A stretch of DNA of 64,000 nt from Temnopleurus reevesii (GCA_036244855.1 BQKZ01000660.1:1-64000), one strand, 5' to 3'. Positions 12,301-27,282 are shown, counted from the first letter of the stretch. Notes: a model not told the origin generated them from the letters alone. Numbers and translations: made by a program.

Positions 12301-15300
12301 GCCAGCCAAGGAGCCTCTTGTGCCGTATGGTGAGTACAATACATTTGTAGCCAGAACTTTTTGCCACACTACTCTTGCCCCCCCTCCCCCCCTGCTCATC
12401 TCCGTGCCCCCCAAACTATCTGTATATTACCTCTTATAATGATGATAGCTGCCAGGTATGGAAGGTTTTCGGACAGTCGTCGCTGGCCAAGGAGCCTCTT
12501 GCGCCATATGTTGAGTATAATGCCTCTAAATCCGTGTCTTATAGCAACACCCCTCTTGTTAAACCTCGTCCCTCTAATTACCCGTAAACCACCCCTTGTA
12601 AATGACGGTAACCGCCAAGTTTAGAAGGTTTCCATACTGTCATCACCCGCCAAGTAGCCTCTTGTGTCATATGGTGAGTACGATACCTCTTGAGCTACGA
12701 CCCTCTAGCTGACCCCCGCCTCTAAACCACCCCTCACAACGATGGTAGCCACCAGGTTTGGAAGGTATCTAGGCCGTCGTCGCTAGCCAAGGAGCCTCTT
12801 GTGCCATATGGTAAGTGCAATTCCTCTTTAGCCAGAACTTGTAGCTGTACTGCTCTAGCTCACACCTTTGCCCCTCACAACGATGGTAGCCACCAGATTT
12901 GGAAGGTTTCTAGGCCGTCGTCGCCAGCCAAGGAGCAGCATGTGGTATATGGTGAGGACCTACAACTCGGTCCACAACTGCAGAGCCACATCTTCTTTCA
13001 TTGCCTAAACTTCTTCAGATCCCCCACTCTTACTTTTTCCTCATAACTAGCCCTCTCAATGCGATTGGTAGGCACCAGTCTTGCGAGGTCTCTGAACAGT
13101 CTTTGGACCCTTGTCAAGTAGCCTTTTATGTCTTATGGTGAGTTCCATGTTCCTCTACTACCCCTTCAAAAGTATTCCCATTCTCAGATATCCAACCATC
13201 CTGGGATTATTTCTTTTGATGTTAAACATTTTTTCGGGCATATGCATCCTCTTTTAAACCAGTCCTACAGTATGTTATGTAAAACCTGCGCTCATTCTGT
13301 TTGGTGAGATCTTTTATCTAATATTAAAGCCCTGGTTTATATTTGAAATTACCATCGAAATCCGAAGAGCCATTATATTATTGTGAAAATCAAGAACATC
13401 ACCCTTGCTCCTGGATCTGCCAGCATTGGTATCTTTCATGCCTGCCCATTCAATCAATCAAATATGTACTTAGAAAAATGGATACAAAAGTTAGTGAAGA
13501 ATTCCTAATTAGCATGATTAATGGCCTTGACAAAATTCACAGCAGCTGTTATTGCAATGAATAACATAACATGCATTCCAGGAATGATACACCACAACCT
13601 GTATGCCTATCAAACTCGTAATCTATAAATCATGAAGTTGATATACAGATATGCTAACAGTTCTGGAATATGCACAAGGTTAAAGATTAAAACGTGAATA
13701 ATGCAACAGCTGAACCAAAGTTAGAGGACCATGACAATATAACTGTACATTACTCATAGCCATTCACTTGTTATGAAAGCCTTGAATTCGTAGAGAAACT
13801 TTTATTAAGCGCTATATAAACAAAGACTTATTAAATGTAAAATATACTCGATGCATGTTCCAGAACGGTTGCCATCTCTGAATTTATGCCTTTTATCATC
13901 CATCTTGATACATTAATAAATAGCTCTGCATCGCATATGGGTGGGATGATGAGCAGGGATTAATTATAGCTAACGAGCATCGCCAGAGCTTCCTCCCATC
14001 CCAACCCTTCATAAAGGACTGATTAATAGGAGAAAATTTTGATGACCTTCTCTCTAGCTAATTAATTGAATCGTTGGCATCTCTGCGTATATATATATAT
14101 GCCTTATATCATCCATAGTGCCTATATTCATGAATATCTCTGCATTGCATATGGGTGGGATGATGAGCAGGGATTAATTATAGCTAACGAGCATTGCTAG
14201 AGCTTCATCCCATCATAACCCTTCACAAAGGACTGATTAATGGGAGATATTTTTATGACCTTCTCTCTAGCTTATTAATTGAACAGTTGGCATCTCTGCG
14301 TATATGACTTTGATCATCCATCATGATACATTCATCATCCATCGTGCTACATTCATGAATAGCTCTGCATTGTATATGGGTGGGGGACGATGAGTAGGGA
14401 TTAATTATAGGTAGCAAGCGTCGCTAGAGCTTTCTCCCATCCCAACCCTTCGTAAAAGACTGATTAATGGGAGAAATTTTTGACGACCTCTCGAGCTGAT
14501 TAATTGAACGGTTGGCATCTCTGTATATATGCATTTATCATCCATCGTGATACATTAATAAATAGCTTTGCATTGCATATGGTTGGGGGTGATGAGCAGG
14601 GATTAATTATAGCTAACGAGCTTCGCCAAAGCTTCCTCCCATCCCAACCCTTCGCAAAGGACTGATTAATGAGAGAAATTTTTGACGACCTTCTTTCTTT
14701 CTGATTAATTGAACAGTTGGCATCTCCACATATATGCCTTTTATCATCCATTGTGATACATTTATCATCCATCGTGATACATTCATTATGTACATTCATG
14801 AATAGCTCTGCATTGCATATTGGTGGGGTGATGAGTAGAGATTAATTAGCATTGCTAGAGCTTCATCCCATCTCAACACTTCTGGGAGAAATTTTTGACG
14901 ACCGTCTCTTCTGCTGATTAATCGAACGGTTGGCATCTCTGCATATATGCCTTCGAATCATCCATCGTGATGCATTCATTAATTCATACATTCATGAATA
15001 TCTCTGCATCGCATATGGGTGGGGTGATGAGTAGGGATTAATTATAGCTAACGAGCATTGCTAGAGCTTCATCCCATCATCACCCTTCACAAAGGACTGA
15101 TTAATGTGAGAAATTTTTATGATCTTTCTCTCTGGATGATTAATTGAACAGTTTGCATCTCTGCATGAATGCCTTTCTGGACCCATCGTGATATATTAAA
15201 GAATATCTCAGCATTACATATGGGTGGGATGATGAGCAGGGATTAATTATAGCTAAAGAGCATCGCCAAAGCTTCATCCCATCACAACCCTTCGCAAAGG

Positions 15301-18300
15301 ACTGATTAATGAGAGAAATTTTTGACGACCTTCTTTCTTTCTGATTAATTGAACAGTTGGCATCTCCACATATATGCCTTTTATCATCCATTGTGATACA
15401 TTTATCATCCATCGTGATACATTCATTATGTACATTCATGAATAGCTCTGCATTGCATATTGGTGGGGTGATGAGTAGAGATTAATTAGCATTGCTAGAG
15501 CTTCATCCCATCTCAACACTTCTGGGAGAAATTTTTGACGACCGTCTCTTCTGCTGATTAATCGAACGGTTGGCATCTCTGCATATATGCCTTCGAATCA
15601 TCCATCGTGATGCATTCATTAATTCATACATTCATGAATATCTCTGCATCGCATATGGGTGGGGTGATGAGTAGGGATTAATTATAGCTAACGAGCATTG
15701 CTAGAGCTTCATCCCATCATCACCCTTCACAAAGGACTGATTAATGTGAGAAATTTTTATGATCTTTCTCTCTGGATGATTAATTGAACAGTTTGCATCT
15801 CTGCATGAATGCCTTTCTGGACCCATCGTGATATATTAAAGAATATCTCAGCATTACATATGGGTGGGATGATGAGCAGGGATTAATTATAGCTAAAGAG
15901 CATCGCCAGAGCTTCATCCCATCACAACCCTTCACACAGGACTGATTAATGGGAGAAATTTTTGACGACCTTCTCTCTAGCTGATTAATTGAAATTGATG
16001 AGTAACTTTTTCCATATCATTTTGCAGGGTCAGTGTTAGAAAGATGTAACTCCAATCTGACCATTTTGAGAAAAATGTGTCAAGTATTTTGGTCTTCATT
16101 GCACACCATATGAAAATGAAATTCAATGGACAATCTTTATGATAAAAACCATTTGTAGGGTGTTACAAGAATTTTTTTCACCCAGTGGTTTTTCAAATCA
16201 TGTGCTTTAACATCAATTTCTCTTGCCCATAACATAAAAGCAAACAAAAATACACATGTATAACATGAAATTTGGATGAGCTGTCAGTGAAGTTTGTCAA
16301 ACGATGAATCTTGTAACTGGATTCTCACAGTCAATAATTTATACTTTTGGACTATAAAACTATTACTTACCCATTTGGGCAAGTGACGATTTCATTTACT
16401 TGCCATATGGCTCAATTTTATTGTCCCTGGCATTTGGGCATGTTGGTTTGTACACAATTGTGTGTATTATAGAGGTCACAATTTCCTGAATATGTTGATA
16501 AAAAAAAAATCCCATTTTAATCCAAAATGGAGTTGTGTCTCTGTGTCTCTAGAGACTCAATTTGTAAGTGGGAAATATATGGCAGTCACACAGGTGCCTG
16601 AATGATAAATTGTGCAGGTGGTGAAACAAAATGCTTCTGGTGATGATTCTTATTTCACCTTTCGTTTCAGAATGAATGATGATAACAGATAATTGTACGA
16701 TATGTATTTTCATGCCTGCCTACTACCAGAAAAAATGTTAGATCTTATTTCATATGATATTTTTTGCTAGAAAAGAAAGCAAGATTTTTATAGTGAAAAA
16801 TGAGAGAATGTTGGTACCATACTTTCAACTGAGGTTTTGGGTGTGAGTGGGATTTGTGCTATCTGTTGGCATGTAAAATAAGATTTTAGCAACCCAAGAA
16901 TAAAATGTTTTATTGTTAAAACTTGGCAGGTATGGTATTTGGAAAGCAGGGAAATCTTAGGGACGGAAATAGAGAGAAGGAAAGGTAGACACAGAGAGGA
17001 GTCAAAAAGGAAACAAGGTTAAAGAAGGAAAGAATATCAAAGAGAAGTGTAAAATAAAGAAAAGGGAAAATGAGAAAAGGGTCATGAATAATTTTGTTAA
17101 TGCGACAGGAAACATAATGTAAAATTATGTTAATTTGTAATATGAAATTATGTGATTTTTTATTCATTCCTGAGATTTTTTATAAGATTTTGTTTGTATT
17201 TTTCAGGACCTTTCCCCTGTAAAGCCATTCCAAAGATCCTCTATTTGACAACAAAAAGGTAAGTTTTCATGAAACCTGGAAATTAATTGGAATAATTGAT
17301 TTAAAGTTTCTTTATATTCTTAGCTGATATTTGAAAAATTTGTCAATTTATTAGAAAATTGTGTTCATTAATTTTAATGCAAAGTTGTGTAGTACTGACT
17401 AATTCAGAACTCCTTATGTCTGTTGCAAATTTAACAATATTATTTTGTAATTTTTTCCCTTTTGAATTGCTATTACGATCACAATGATCTTGTTCTTAAT
17501 GATTTGATGAATGAATAAAGGAAAAAGTACGATTGTTGAAATTTATACGTGTACATGTATGTTCATAATTCATAATGAATTTTCAATTCATAATTTTTTC
17601 CTTTCAGTGAGCCCTTTACCATCTTCTCTGGCGGTATGCCCAGAGCTAGTTATGGAGATCATCACGTTGTCACAGTGATTCAGGACAAGACGCAGCATGT
17701 TGTCTTTGATTTCACATCAAAGGTCATCAACTTCTTCACCATGTCAAGCGTCAATGATGAAGATGGTAAGTCGGGCACACCTCTTGCAATCATTGATTAT
17801 TACAGATAATTCAAAATTCATTCATTTCAGCAGTAAGAATGCATTCATTTAAGCAGTAATATTGCATTCATTTTGGCAGTAAGAATGCAGTCATTTAAGC
17901 AGTATTAAGAATGCATTCATTTAAGCAGTAAGAATGCATTCATTTAAGCAGTAAGAATGCATTCATTAAAGCAGTAAGAATGCATTCATTATGGAATTCA
18001 AAATGCATTCTCTTCAGTTATCAGTATGCATGTTAGTTAGCAATCGGAATGTATTTTCTTTTGCAATTAAGAATGCATTATATTTAGCAGTTAGAATACA
18101 TTTTTTTCTAGCAATCAGAATACATGCTTTCTAATAATCAGAATGCATTTTACATAGCAATTAGAGTACATTCTGATTCAGAGTTTTTTTAATGGCAAAT
18201 GTTTTATGCAATGGGCCCCTGGTGGAGGAAGAGAATTGTTTTCATTGATCTTAGTCTGGATTTAAAATATTACACTGCCCCACATGTTGTTTCCTGTGCT

Positions 18301-21300
18301 GGCAAGAGTGAAAATGGATTTGTTGTGGAAGATGGTTGGGTTGTTAACCAGTTTTAAACGACTTCCTTAAAATTCCCTGTCAACACAGTCATCTTGTGTA
18401 TTGTTTTCAACATGTACATCATCCAAATCACTTATTTCCCAAATCGATTAGACACTTTGGACAGTTATTATAGACGTATGACAGGTTTTTACTGTTGCTT
18501 TAACGCGACATTTCGTTGAGGAAGTAAGCTCTGCTCATCAAACAGAGTTTGATGAGCCACACACACTAGTTGTCCTGGTGGAGGAAGAGATTGTTTTTAT
18601 AGATCTTTGTTTTGATTAAAAATATTACACTGTCCCATATGCTGCTTTTTATGTTGGCTAGAGTGAAAAAAGGATGTGGCAACAAAGATTATTAAGCTTT
18701 TAACCTGTTTAAACCATTTTCTTAAAATCCACTTGTCAACACTGTCATCTTGTGTATAGTTTTCAACATCCTCATCGTCCAAACCAGTTCTGTTCAAAAT
18801 CAATTTACGTAGCCTGTAGACAGTTGTCATAGACATGTGATTGCTAAGGCAGATTTGACTGTAGCTTTAATGTGACATCTCTGCAAATGGAGTTTGATGA
18901 GCCACACACCCTTGTCGCACTGGTGGAATAAGAGATTGTTGTCATAGATCTTAGTCTGGATTTAAAATATTACACTGCCCCATATGCTGCTTTTTATGTT
19001 GGCTAGAGTGAAAAAAGGATGTGGCAACAAAGATTATTCAGCTTTTAACCAGTTTTAAACCATTTTCTTAAAATCCACTTGTCAACACTGTCATCTTGTG
19101 TATAGTTTTCAACATCTACATCATCCAAACCTCTTATTTTCCAAAATTTTCCAAATCAGTTTACGTTGACACTATAGACAGTTATTGTAGACTGCTAAGA
19201 CACATTTGACTGTAGCCTTAACATGACATTTCGTTGAGGAAGTAAGCTCTCTGAATTGTCTATCTTTGTACTCTCTTTGCAAACAGAATTTGATGAGCCA
19301 CACACCCTAGTCGTCCTGGTGGAGGAAGAGATTGTTTTAATAGATCTTCAGACAAAAGGGTAAGTGCTTCCGCGATTCATTATGATTAATAATAATACAT
19401 GTTACCTTTATAGTTAGTGTATCCATTCTGCAGATAGTTCAGAGTACTTTGGTATCATTATAAAGGCTCTACGAAACCCACTTGCCCGCTGTCTGGTAGC
19501 AGTTGAAATTGCTGTATGGACAAGCATTTATCAGAGATACTTGCCCAAAAGCAGGGAATGAATTTAGTTTTCACATTTGATTAGCAGTTTTAAACCCTGG
19601 GGAATTAGTTTCAACACTTTAGTGTACAGTTCTATGTGGAAAAGATTTTAAACAAGACATCTTTTGTATTACAATCCTGCTAAAATGCATAGCAAAGTGC
19701 GATGTGATACCAGGAAAATTATTCCCTGCAAAAGGGAAAGTGGCCATTTTTTTTTACAGAAGTTAAATTAACATGAGCAGATCAACACTTTGCCAAAAAT
19801 ATACATTTCCTTTTGTTTGACTTGTCTTACAGCATTTTACTCAAATAAAATTGTTCATCCTTCTATTTATTGTCCATAAACTGAGTTTCTCTTGACATGA
19901 GGTGTATTCTTTACCAGAATTCAGTAAATACTGGTTATTCAGTGCTTTAATGGAAGCTCATCATAGTTAAGATTCTTGGTTATTTACGATTTATAATGTA
20001 TTTTTTGTAAAATGTTGCTATATTTTTTAGTATTAATAAAAGACCGTTAACACAAATATTCATTCTTCACTTTCTTTAGATGGCCGACGTTTCAGTTGCC
20101 TTACCTATCATCTCTGCATGCATCGGCTATCACCTCTTCGACCTTCATCAGCAATGTGCCATCGCAACTCTTGGAGAAGATTCAGGATGCTGGAGAACAT
20201 CAGCAACAGAACACCACATCACCAAGAGTAAGAATTATTGGGGGTGGATTAAATTAGGAGGGTTGCAAGAAGGGGGCGGCTCTTCAGCAATGTGCCATCC
20301 TATCTCATACAGAAGATAATAGATGTGTGGGAACATCTACAACAGAATACCACATCACCAAGAGTGAGAATTGTGTTTGAGATTATTTGGAAGGAGCATT
20401 ATATGAGATGGGGAAAGGGGAAAGGGGTTGAGGGTGTCATTCCCGCATGTCTTGGCTATCACCTCATCAACCTTCATTGTTAACCTCCCATATCAGCCCT
20501 AGTAGATGATATAAGGTGGTAGGGAACACAACCAAAAGAATAACACGCCACCTCTGAAAATAATGAAGAGGTTGGAGGATGGATAAGGTTGAGATTATGG
20601 AAGGTGTATGAGAGGGTATGGGGGATAATATAATGTGCAATGCAATCTACCACCTCAAGTTGAGAAAAAGAGCCAAGACATCTGGGAAATTTAAAATCAG
20701 AGTACCACTTCACCAAGCGTAAACTATTTGTTTACATAAGTCCAAAATCATATACCAAAGAGAAAATTATATCGATAGTTCGTTTCTACCATTCAAATGA
20801 ACCTCTTTCAGGATTTATGAATGTCCTTTCTACTTGCTTTCTTCCAGGATTTCCCGGTTGTCGGCGGCAAGAACTTGGTCGAGAGCCCAGCCCATCGCGA
20901 CCTCCTCCTGACTGGACATGAAGACGGTTCCATCCGGTTCTGGGATGCGTCCACATCGTCTCTCAAGTTCCTCTACCGTGTCAATGTAGCACAGGCTTTC
21001 ATGACGGAAGGCGAGCAGAACGGCTCTCCGGGAGTGGTCGAGGCCGAGGAGGAGTGGCCACCATTTAGAAAGGTTGGTATTATGAGTGATATTTCTACTG
21101 ATAATTTACCAATGTATGTTTTGGGGGAAATTTGATAGCTTTCAATTCTTCTAATCTCATATTCCCAGAGACCATTCTGAAATGTCATAATTTTATGCAA
21201 TCCCCATTAATTTTTTTTTCTCTCTGTTCGAGCAGTAGTACCCCTCTTTCTTAAGTCTGAATTATTGGGAGTTCTGCATTAAGTATTTAAAACATGAAAA

Positions 21301-24300
21301 TATTAGAGTGCATACACAATAGTATTGTGGTCTGCAATTAATTTTAAAGCGCCATCTTAAAACACCAGGAATGGTTATTTTAGTTTTTGACACATCACAA
21401 ATTAGAATTTTGACCCTTTTAGGGATGACCCATAAGAGTAAGGAAAGTTGTGTTGTGCCCTGAGATTGTGACATTCAAGAAACTACTGGTAAGGTGATCA
21501 GTATGAAGGTGCTTTGGATGAAGAGAGAATAATTTTTGCTTTAACATTTTCCCTCCGAAATCTGTTCAACAATGACTCCTGACTTGGAATCCAGAAGGTT
21601 GTGCTGTGCCCTCCGACTTCCCTCTTATTTGCTAGAGGAACCGCTAGTTCTGTAGTGAGGACAAATGTATAACATTTGTTTTTAATTTGTTCCTTTGTCT
21701 TTTTCAGGTTGGAAACTTTCTCTATTTAGTGACGATCCTCGACTTGGTATCCAGAAAGTTGTCCTGTGCCCTCCAGAGTTCCCCTTTTGCCAGAGGAACC
21801 GCTAGTTCTGTAGTGAGGAGAAATGTATCACATTTGTTTTTAATTTATTCATTTTTCTTTTTCAGGTTGGAAACTTTGATTCATTCAGTTATGACCCAAG
21901 ACTAGGAATCCAGAAGGTTGTGCTGTGCCCTCAAAGTTGGACACTAGTAGCTGGAGGAATAACATTTGAAATGAGTAACATTTGTTTGATAATTTGTTCC
22001 TTTGTGTTCTTTAGGTGGGAAACTTTGATCCTTTCAGTGACGACCCGAGACTAGGAATCCAGAAGGTTGTGCTGTGTCCTCAGAGTGTAACCTTGGTTGC
22101 TGGAGGAATTGCTAGGTCTGTACCAAGGAGAAATGTATAATATTTGTTCTTAATATGTTCTTGTTGCTCTGTAGGTGGGAAACTTTACTCCTTTCAGTGA
22201 TGATCTGAGACTAGGGATCCAGAAAGTTGTGCTGTGTCCTCAAAGTGGAACACTGGTTGCTCTAGGAACCACTAGTTCTGTACCAAGAAGAAATGTATAA
22301 CATTTGTTTTAAATATGTTTCTTTTTTCTTCTTTAGGTGGGAAACTTTGATCCTTTCAGTGATGACCCGAGACTAGGAATCCAGAAAAAGTTGTCCTGTG
22401 CTCCCAGAGTGGAACACTGGTAGCTGGAGGAACGCTAGATCTGTACCAAGGAGAAATGTATAACATTTGTTTTTAATTCGTACCTTTTTCTTCTTTAGGT
22501 TGGAAACTTTGACCCATTCAGTGATGATCCTAGACTGGGAATCCAGAAGGTTGTGCTGTGCCCTCAAAGCGGAACCCTGGTAGCTGGAGGAACCGCCGGT
22601 CAGGTCGTTGTTATGAAGATGCGCGAGGAAGAGGGAGAGAAGACAAGTGTTGATGTAAGTACATATTCTGTTGTTAATTACGGTAATTTGCAGATGATAG
22701 GACAAAGTGGTGCTTCATTGCTTCATTGCAAGGCTGCTACTTTTATTATCTCTGCTAATTTGAGAATAAGATTCAAGCAAAAGGTTCCCAGACATGTCAG
22801 TGAATCTCTTTTGACCATTGAATGCTTATATAGAAGTTTCAAATAGTTGATTCTACACTATATTATTGCAAACTTGCTTTGGCTCAACAACCTGCTGTTA
22901 TGATTGTGATGTATACATATCAATGCTTTAGATAAATTTACCAAAATCCTTTGATTATTAATTCTATTCTCTAACTTCATAAGCCAATTACTATTTTTAT
23001 TTTCTCAGTGCACTTTGAACCATATTAGATGAATATTTTTCTATAATCCATTCTGTATGCTATTCTTTCTTTGCTATTCTTCATTTAAAAAAGTAGATGT
23101 ATTTGAGATAGTATTCATGCTTGTACAGTAACCTCATTGTTATACAAGTTATTCTAATTTTCCATTTGCAGTGTGTCCAAGCGAAGGTTGTTGTAGACGA
23201 CAAGTTTGTATGGAAGGGTCACGAAGCCCTCCCAGTACGCGAAGAACCCTTCAAGGTGACACGAGGTTTCCAAGTGGACCTCGTCGCCCAGGCCTATCCT
23301 CCCGCCGCCATCACCGCCCTTGCCTTCCAGTCCACCTGGGGCATCGTCGCTCTCGGCACCGGTCACGGCTTCTCGCTCATCGACATCACGCTCAAGCGCC
23401 TTATCCTCTCCCAATGCACCCTCAACCCTGACGACCTCTCGGTGACCGGCGAGCACATGTCGCGGCGGAAGTCGCTGACGAAGTCGCTTAGGGCGTCACT
23501 GAGACGTGTCAGACAGAAGAGGGGCACCGCCAAGCCGAGGAAACAGAACAGGAGATCGAACGATACCGGTGGGAAGGTGATTGAAGGGAGTGATAATACA
23601 CCCACAACGCCAGAAAAGGTTTGTGTCACTTTACATTAGCTTTAGTTTATTAACCTATTGTGTATTGTGTATATAAAAATATTCTGGAGATGTGATTTAT
23701 TTATCCAAACCAGCCTTAAATTGTTGATACTCAAAGAGCAAGGCACTTTTAACATGGCACATGTCTACCTCACAGAACAAATGGGAAAAGGAAAAACAAT
23801 GGCATAAAAATAAGGCCAGTAAGTCGGGAATCTGAAGTCTTGCCTCTGATGGCCTTTGATTAATGTATGACCTGTATTGTTTTTAATTGAAGATATTAAA
23901 TCCGAAATCAATGATCAATGAAATTTTAATGAATATTAGATTCTGATGATTTGATTCTACATCCATCTCCAGTCCTCAAGAAACAAATTTGATAATTATA
24001 TGCTTCTTTTTCGCATTTTGGGAATATATATCTTTCTAATGGATCTTATCTGCCTGCAAAGGAAAAAGAAATGATCAATTAACGAGACGACTCAATAAAT
24101 TGATTTTGGTTTGTCAAATGTTGAGCAAATTTACTCGCATTTTTATAACATGTGAATTCTTAAATCAATAACCCATTCTATGTCCCTGACCTACAGGAGA
24201 GCAGAAGTAAAGGGTTTGACGATGCCGATCTCGTGCCCATCGAAAGGAAGATCGAGGCTCGATCAGAAGACCCTAAAGTCAGTATGGTCCGCTATGTCTA

Positions 24301-27205
24301 CTTCGCTAACACATTCGTTAGAGACGGTAAGTCCACAAAATTGCATATTTCAGAGTATGACAAAGTAGCAATTCATCTTTTAATGAAAATTGTCAAATTT
24401 TTCAGAGCTGCTTATTGAATGAAATAAGATGAATAGTTTGAAATGTGCCAATTAGTTACATTGAGCAATCTTGTGCCCATCGAGAGGTAGAACGAGGCTC
24501 GATCAGAAGACCCTAAAGTCAGTATGGTCCGCTATGTCTACTTCGCTAACACATTCGTTAGAGACGGTAAGTCCACAAAATTGCATATTTCAGAGTATGA
24601 CAAAGTAGCAATTCATCTTTTAATGAAAATTGTCAAATTTTTCAGAGCTGCTTATTGAATGAAATAAGATGAATAGTTTGAAATGTGCCAATTAGTTACA
24701 TTGAGCAATCTTGTGCCCATCGAGAGGTAAAACAAGGCTCGATCAGAAGACCCTAAAGTCAGTATGGTCCGCTATGTCTACTTCGCTAACACATTTGTTA
24801 CAGATGTTAAGTAAAGGAACTACATATTACAGAGTATGAAAAAATAGGAAACCTTTCTATGTGACTTGTAAATGCTTTGAAAATTGGCATACCAAGTTAG
24901 AGAAAACGTTGTGAAACGTAACAAGTGGTTACAAGGAAGCAAACCAAATTTTAATTCTTCTTTTCAAAATCTTTGATAATGCCTGATGGAGCCTCAGGAT
25001 CTGCGCCATTTCTCTTTGGTGTGTTTACCGATAAAAGTGTTCTATGCTACCAGGCTCATAGTCACATTATCTTTCCTGTCCATTCTCCTTTTCTTACATG
25101 TATGTCACTATACGTTTTTACAATTTTGCTATCGTCAAATAGTTTTGTTAAGCTTAATTGATATTGGTAATGATAAGTTCAATTACTTTAGCCTAAGGCT
25201 TAATATCTTTGAATTCTGATTAAATAGAATATGAATAAATAGAGAGAACTGCTGAAACTGCTCATCCGGTAGTGAAGAGCTTAGGAGTAAAATGAAGTCA
25301 AAAGAGCTTGAGCTTTCGATCCCTGCAGAATCTTTTTTTTTTCTTACATTTTATCTTTCAGCTCACACAGCAACACCATCATTGTGGGTTGGGACGAACG
25401 CAGGTATCATCTACATCTATTCTCTTAGTGTACCGACGGGGGAGAACAGACTACAAGGCAATGTAGTTGCAGAAATCAGTAAGTGAACAATCTTTCTTCT
25501 CATCCTGAATACCTCCCTTTAAACGAGCGAGAAGAGTGGCAATTTAAGTGATGCAGGGTTGTGTTTCATAAAGAAGTTCGTAGATCTACGAACCACTGGT
25601 GATCCTTTCTCGCACTCAATGACAACTCCTAGCGCTTAATCACACCGAAGAAAGAATCACCAGTTGTTGGTACAGTCGTTCGTAAAGCTATACACAGATT
25701 TATGAAACTTAACCCTGGTCTTAGGAAGAACCACAATTGAAACATGTGTCTTGCTTTTCAATACCAAGAGCCAAATACATATACATGCATTACGTTGATG
25801 AAGCTATGTGATGATCAAGTTGATTTGTAGTTATGAATCGAGGATCCACACTTCCTCGAATAAATAATATTTGCTATGTTTTGGCTTCCATTATGACTAG
25901 GCAGTCGTCTGTTTTGTTGGGACTAAGTTTGTTGGATGCATAAAGCATAAAAAATATAACTGGTATAGGTAGGGAGCCAATATTTGCCCTGGTGACAATT
26001 CTTCTTGTTCCATTTTTTCAACATACTTCAGGTTAGAGTTGCGTGAGGACTTGCAATTCTTAGGTTTGGCATTAGGCCTAGTGTGTTGATTTGCACCAAA
26101 GCAATTTTCGCCATTCCAAATGTCGTGGGACCCCTATACATAACAGGCTGTATGACTTCTTACTCTATTGGGGTGTTGTTCATCAGTTGCAATTGATCGC
26201 AAGTTGCAGTTGATAGGAACGTGCCAATCAAAATCATTGTTTCATGCGTGTCTTCTAATAAGTGCATATCATGCGCGAATGAAAATGCGCGTTACAATAT
26301 GCAACTGATTTGCAGTTGATTTGCGATCAATTTCAACTTTTGAATAACGCCCCCATAGATTGTTCACTACAAGAAGCTACATGTTCTGTAATCCTTAAAA
26401 AACATATATTTTTCTCCTTCACAGGCAAAGAGATTAAACTGAAGCATGGTGCGCCCATCAACTCTCTGGTAGTTGTAGACCACGATAACAACCCGCTCCC
26501 AGACCCCATAGAGGTCCAACATGAATGTGCCAAGCCACCCAATATGAGTGGACACAATCTCATTGTATGCTCTGAAGAACAGTTCAAGGTTTGTAATGAC
26601 TTTTTTTCTTTTTTTTTTCATTCAGAATAAGGTTTCTTTTTGTAGGTGAAATCCTTTTCCTCCCAACCATGACCTCTTTGATATCCTCATTTAACATCCT
26701 TTTACAAATCTTTTGATGTTTGATGATATAATAATTATACGTTCTTATATATTACCTAACACAAGCTTTATCAGTCATCCCTAAGCGCTCGACAATGTAG
26801 TGTATGAAGCCAAAGTTTTGCAAATTTTCAAAGCGAAAGAGATTTTAATTTTCAAACTATTTTAGACCATTTTTAATGTTGACTATAGCTTTGTCAAAAA
26901 ATCATAACAGCACCTGTTGAGTGCTTACATATTCTTTCTTTCTGCTGCTTATTTTTTCTCAAGGCTCTTGAAACGTTTTTTTTTTAAGGGGGGGGGGACA
27001 TGATCTCTCCACCATTAAAATCTACATTTTAATTGCTTGGCTCTCTTACTCTACCAATGGACAGGTCTTTGCTCTACCAAGCCTAAAGCCTAGATACAAG
27101 ACTAAGCTGACCGCGATGGATGGATCCAAAGTACGCAAGGTGGCCTTCATCAACTACCGCAGCAGGAATAGTAAGTCTTGGCAGTGAGGATGATGTTGAT
27201 GGTAT

Positions 27206-27282
<77 letters not shown>

